Shown here: positions 4,801 through 6,484 of the stretch, piece after piece
How positions within the stretch are numbered: the stretch's first letter is position 1
Layout of the letters: the number at the start of each line of letters is the position of its first letter
Assembly: GCA_005881995.1 (NCBI GenBank)
Contig: VBHV01000639.1
Span: 1 to 6,484, forward strand
DNA from: Chloroflexota bacterium
Lineage (GTDB): Bacteria > Chloroflexota > Ktedonobacteria > Ktedonobacterales > Ktedonobacteraceae
DNA: 6,484 nucleotides
Direction of reading: 5' to 3'
Made by a program: the position numbers and the translations under genes
Notes under the pieces: model-generated
Database searches by the model: none
What the model saw: the letters and a program-made list of their open reading frames with translations, nothing else
What the model was told of the DNA's origin: nothing

Positions 4801-6008
4801 GAAGTGTTGCCGGGATGAGAGGCAACTTCACATCTGCTCGCTCACTGTTAGAGGAGGCTACAGTACTCTTCAGGGAGGAGGGCATTGAATGGGGTACCGG
4901 TGATATTTTCTTCGCAATGGGTGTAATTGCTTTCGATGAGGGAAAGTACGCACAGGCAAGTTCACTATTTGAGGAGAGCCTTTCGGTCTTCAGAAAGGTT
5001 GGTAATAAAGGGAGTATTGTCTATGCGCTTTTCCAACTGGCGCGTGTGACCTTTACTCAGGGTAATTTTACAAAGTCGCAGGCTCTAGCCGCGGAATGCC
5101 GGGCATTCTCCCAAGAAATCAGCTTCAAGTTAGGGATAGGCTTAGCTCTCTTCCAACTGGCGCGTGTGACCTTTGCCCAAGGCGATTCTACCAGAGCACG
5201 CTCCTTGGCGGAAGAATGTCTCACGCTTTGTCGTAATGAGCCGAAGGACAAAGCTGGTATCGCCTACGCTCTCGGCTTATTGGGACAGGTTGAACTTTAT
5301 CAAGGAAATATTGTAATGGCACATTCTCTCATAGAGGAGAGTTTGGGATTTTTTAAGGATGAGGTGGAGGACAGGCGAGGCTTAGTCGAAGCCCTCTTCC
5401 ACCTGGGACGTGTGGCTAGCTTACAGAAAGACTCTACAAGGGCGCGTGCTCTCTATGAGGAGAGCTATGTAATAGCTAAAGAGATGGGCAACAAGCTGTT
5501 GATTGCCTCCTGTTTAGAAGGCTTAGCAAGTCTTGCTGCGACGCAGGGAGAAACGACCTGGGGTACATATCTCTGGGGAGCTGCAGAATCCCTACGCGAA
5601 GCAATTGAGGCACCTATGCTGCCCATCGAGCGAGACGACTACATGCGCTCAGTAGCAGCCGCACGGGCCCAACTGGGTGAGAAACTCTTTGCGGCTGCGT
5701 GGGCTGAAGGACGGTCGATGACGCCTGATCAGGCCTTCGCCGCACGAGAAACTGCGATATCAACCACAATAGTTCCCGATGGACCTCATCCTGCGAAGGT
5801 TGCAATTTCCTATCCGGCTGGACTCACGGCACGTGAGGTGGCGGTGCTGTGCCTAGTGGCCCAGGGGATGACGAATGAGCAAGTGGCCGACCAGTTGGTC
5901 ATTCGTCCGCGGACCGTTAATACTCATCTGACCTCGATCTATGGGAAAATTGGGGTCTCCACGCGCAGTGCGGCCACCCGCTATGCCATGGAGCACCACT
6001 TGCTCTAA
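1893..6008 (+). CDS. Ser/Thr kinase - class III cyclase - STAND ATPase - TPR - LuxR HTH fusion regulator
   Basis: A 1371-residue cytosolic one-polypeptide regulator starting at GTG 1893. Domains in order. Ser/Thr kinase, about 10-268: GQG loop (19-21), AIK K41, helix-C E58, HCDIKPEN with D133/K135/N138, DFG 151-153, APE 177-179, R254. Class III nucleotide cyclase, about 291-425: metal aspartates D301 (FTDIEGST) and D344 (QGDAFF), RMGLHTGE, HRAAR with R406. NB-ARC-like STAND ATPase, about 484-800: Walker A GSGGSGKT (511-518), Walker B LLLLD (582-586), TSRE (613-616), GLPLAIELAAAR (684-695). Then a linker with LLETIREYG and ENDNLRAALNW. Seven to eight TPRs of about 40 residues, 922-1235. LuxR/GerE HTH, 1311-1371, with RTVNTHLTSIYGKIGV. 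There is no membrane segment. By family precedent (MalT/PknK-like and mycobacterial cyclase-ATPase-HTH proteins), ligand or partner sensing by TPR/STAND should control DNA binding. The kinase is non-RD (HCD), and the cyclase lacks the usual substrate-selecting Lys/Asp and the Asn of NxAAR. The target promoter is unknown. Confidence 0.93.
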   Translation: MTDRVGQQIGNYRLLRLLGQGIIAEVYLGEHLHLGMQAAIKVLRVHLTNEDSEQLHAEARLIARLVHPHIVRLFDFDVKDGRPFLIMEYAPNGTLRQRHPKGTLVPLDIVVSYVKQLAEALHYVHELGRVHCDIKPENIVIGHNHELLLSDFGLAFTGQSSYSRQTQGMVRTSAYMAPEQIQGHPVPASDQYSLAVVVYEWLSGDWPFSGWTFAEMESQHLLVASPSLRERVPTIPPAVEQVVIRALAKDPQQRFASVKDFALALEEAAKAESSLYLSEAGQRSVSIGDLPRGTVTLLFTDIEGSTHLLQQLGDHYTDMLSECRQLLRAVFQEWSGREVDTQGDAFFVAFARATDAVLAAVDAQRAISNHPWPESVAVRVRMGLHTGEPSLTSEGYVGLDVHRAARIMSAGHGGQVLLSQTTCMLVEQDLPDDVGLRELGEYRLKDLGRPRRLFQLVISDLPANFPALRTLDNFPNNLPVQPTPFLGREKELAVVGDLLHREDIRLVTLTGSGGSGKTRLGLQVAAELSDLFADGVFFVNLAPISDPAYVVPTIVETLGLWEGVGQSLLERLKEELRQKHMLLLLDNFEQVVSAAEQVATLLVACPQLKVLVTSREVLHVRAEHEFVVPPLALPDPKQLPDLTVLSQYASVALFILRAQAVKPDFQMTSANARAIVEICARLDGLPLAIELAAARMKLLTPQALLARLGQRLQVLTGMSRDVPARQQTLRNTIEWSYNLLNEQEQRLFRQLSVFVGGCTLEAVEAVHSALGDGDSAEQILNRVASLIDKSLLQQSEQTVEGQESRLMLLETIREYGLECLTANGEVEIARRVHANYYLALAEEIEPELVGAEDKKWLDQLERENDNLRAALNWLIDCQDVEAFLRLGGALETFWTARGYENEGRQYLERGLTTPAPISSAVRAKALNAAGALALSQYDIDKAEELCREGLKLYRSLGDKGRIARSTYLLGSVAGMRGNFTSARSLLEEATVLFREEGIEWGTGDIFFAMGVIAFDEGKYAQASSLFEESLSVFRKVGNKGSIVYALFQLARVTFTQGNFTKSQALAAECRAFSQEISFKLGIGLALFQLARVTFAQGDSTRARSLAEECLTLCRNEPKDKAGIAYALGLLGQVELYQGNIVMAHSLIEESLGFFKDEVEDRRGLVEALFHLGRVASLQKDSTRARALYEESYVIAKEMGNKLLIASCLEGLASLAATQGETTWGTYLWGAAESLREAIEAPMLPIERDDYMRSVAAARAQLGEKLFAAAWAEGRSMTPDQAFAARETAISTTIVPDGPHPAKVAISYPAGLTAREVAVLCLVAQGMTNEQVADQLVIRPRTVNTHLTSIYGKIGVSTRSAATRYAMEHHLL
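5031..5174 (+). repeat. Near-identical neighbouring TPR units at DNA level
   Basis: Within the TPR coding region, 5031-5054 and 5151-5174 are identical over 24 bases (encoding FQLARVTF) and lie exactly 120 bp, that is 40 codons, apart. Sequence around the two blocks is similar but diverged. This indicates a recent unit duplication or local gene conversion between adjacent repeats. Confidence 0.8.
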
Positions 6009-6127
6009 ATTACACGCCGTTCAGTCGTAGAACCCTACATCACTATCCATCATAATGTCAGATGCCGATGTGTTGCTGCCGGGGTCGCCCAATACGCATC
6101 AACCTAACAACAAGCCCATCAACGTCT

Positions 6128-6203
6128 GTAGGGCGAGCCACACCCCGCCCCCGGGCGACCATAAAGGCCCTCCCAACCCCTCATCGTCCGCCCTCGCCCC
6201 TAC
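6128..6203. repeat. Imperfect inverted repeat, MITE/REP-like remnant
   Basis: The left arm GTAGGGCGAG (6128-6137) pairs with the right arm CTCGCCCCTAC (6193-6203), with one bulged base. The roughly 55-bp middle is C-rich and contains GGGCGACC (6153-6160). The sequence family matches the hairpins at 775-847, suggesting a decayed member of the same dispersed repeat. Confidence 0.5.
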
Positions 6204-6243
6204 GGATTGTCCAGCTCTGTGCCTGGCTTTCCGGATTAGGTTT

Positions 6244-6264
6244 GGGCGACCGCGAGGGTTGCCC
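6244..6264. repeat. Second copy of the GGGCGACC-GCGA-GGGTCGCCC palindrome
   Basis: These 21 bases match 780-800 at 20 of 21 positions. The single change (C to T at the 17th base) weakens the hairpin. It shows that the palindrome is dispersed on both sides of the gene block, not a one-off. Confidence 0.75.
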
Positions 6265-6345
6265 TGGAAGTCAAATCGTATTCCTGGCGATCATTCACAG
6301 ACCCTGGTGCTTCTGCACATGCATCTTTCTATATTATCCCCACTC

Positions 6346-6354
6346 TGCTATACT
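6346..6354 (+). promoter_or_regulatory. Extended -10 promoter candidate for the right-edge gene
   Basis: TGCTATACT is identical to the extended -10 assigned to ftsZ. The bases 17 upstream (TTTCTA, 6326-6331) are a weak -35. A start near 6361 would give a leader of about 88 bases before the ATG at 6449. Confidence 0.38.
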
Positions 6355-6432
6355 CATCCCTGGAAGAACTGCCCAAACCAATCCATAAAAACAACTCGTC
6401 GTGACTTTATAGCGCGAAAGGCGGCGTCAGTC

Positions 6433-6440
6433 GGAAAGGA
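6433..6440 (+). promoter_or_regulatory. Ribosome binding site for the right-edge CDS
   Basis: GGAAAGGA lies 8 bases before the ATG at 6449. An in-frame ATG at 6440 overlaps this site and is therefore less likely to be the start. Confidence 0.45.
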
Positions 6441-6448
6441 TGGTTGCT

Positions 6449-6484
6449 ATGCCTACATTGCTTGTACGATGCATGCTCTTTCTC
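6449..6484 (+). CDS. Possible start of the next gene (first 12 codons only)
   Basis: An open frame begins at ATG 6449 and runs off the right edge: MPTLLVRCMLFL. Support comes from GGAAAGGA (6433-6440) at good spacing and an upstream extended -10 candidate. The fragment is hydrophobic with one arginine, compatible with a signal peptide, a membrane segment or simply a buried N-terminal strand. Twelve codons are too few to name a family. Confidence 0.42.
   Translation, partial: MPTLLVRCMLFL

Larger units (their letters stand above)
6009..6448. other. Gene-free spacer with decayed palindromic repeats
   Basis: No credible gene was seen here. A plus-strand frame at 6062-6388 has no SD and mostly translates GC-rich repeat fragments into Pro/Arg/Cys-rich peptide. 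The spacer contains GGTCGCCC (6083-6090), GGGCGACC (6153-6160), an imperfect inverted pair GTAGGGCGAG (6128-6137) / CTCGCCCCTAC (6193-6203), and a copy of the GGGCGACC palindrome at 6244-6264. No intrinsic terminator with a T-tract follows the large gene; the only hairpin near its stop, GTAG-AACC-CTAC at 6027-6038, is trivial. Confidence 0.6.

Noticed and set aside
6027..6038. Intrinsic terminator after the large gene (GTAG-AACC-CTAC).
   Set aside because: The stem is only 4 bp and no T-tract follows.
775..6264. A composite mobile element bounded by the GGGCGACC palindromes.
   Set aside because: No transposase, integrase or target duplication is visible; the palindromes look like dispersed intergenic repeats.
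6062..6388. Plus-strand ORF of 108 residues after the large gene.
   Set aside because: No SD, Pro/Arg/Cys-rich composition, and much of it lies over decayed palindromic repeats.

Overview
The window looks like chromosomal DNA of a filamentous, soil-type member of Chloroflexota, most likely Ktedonobacteria. This is an inference from three things: a giant kinase/cyclase/STAND-ATPase/TPR/LuxR fusion protein of the kind expanded in that group, an FtsZ with a Chloroflexota/actinobacteria-like GVGGGGMNAVNRM loop, and intergenic spacers full of GGGCGACC/GGTCGCCC palindromic repeats. No 16S or other decisive marker is present, so the lineage call is tentative.

Layout, left to right. (1) Positions 1-340, minus strand: the N-terminal 113 codons of ftsZ, running off the left edge, with an unusual acidic, disordered-looking extension of about 88 residues before the GTPase fold. 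A good extended -10 promoter lies just upstream. (2) Positions 341-867: a gene-free spacer with a cluster of 38-bp tandem repeats ending in a perfect 30-bp inverted repeat. (3) Positions 868-993, minus strand: a 41-residue lysine-rich small protein with a strong ribosome binding site. (4) Positions 1094-1681, minus strand: a LOG-family nucleotide phosphoribohydrolase. (5) Positions 1682-1892: an AT-rich divergent intergenic region. (6) Positions 1893-6008, plus strand: a 1371-residue one-polypeptide signalling protein with Ser/Thr kinase, class III nucleotide cyclase, NB-ARC-like STAND ATPase, about 7-8 TPRs and a LuxR-type DNA-binding domain. (7) Positions 6009-6448: a gene-free spacer with decayed copies of the palindromic repeat and a promoter candidate. 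(8) Position 6449 to the right edge: the first 12 codons of a possible next gene.

The genes do not form one obvious pathway. The large fusion protein stands alone and should act as a self-contained sensor and transcription regulator. Its TPR and STAND modules would sense and oligomerise, the kinase and cyclase would modify or signal, and the C-terminal HTH would bind DNA. Several signature residues of the kinase and cyclase deviate from consensus, so part of the enzymatic output may be altered or lost. The three minus-strand genes (LOG protein, small basic protein, ftsZ) share an orientation, but gaps, internal promoter candidates and the repeat cluster argue that they are at least partly separate transcription units.
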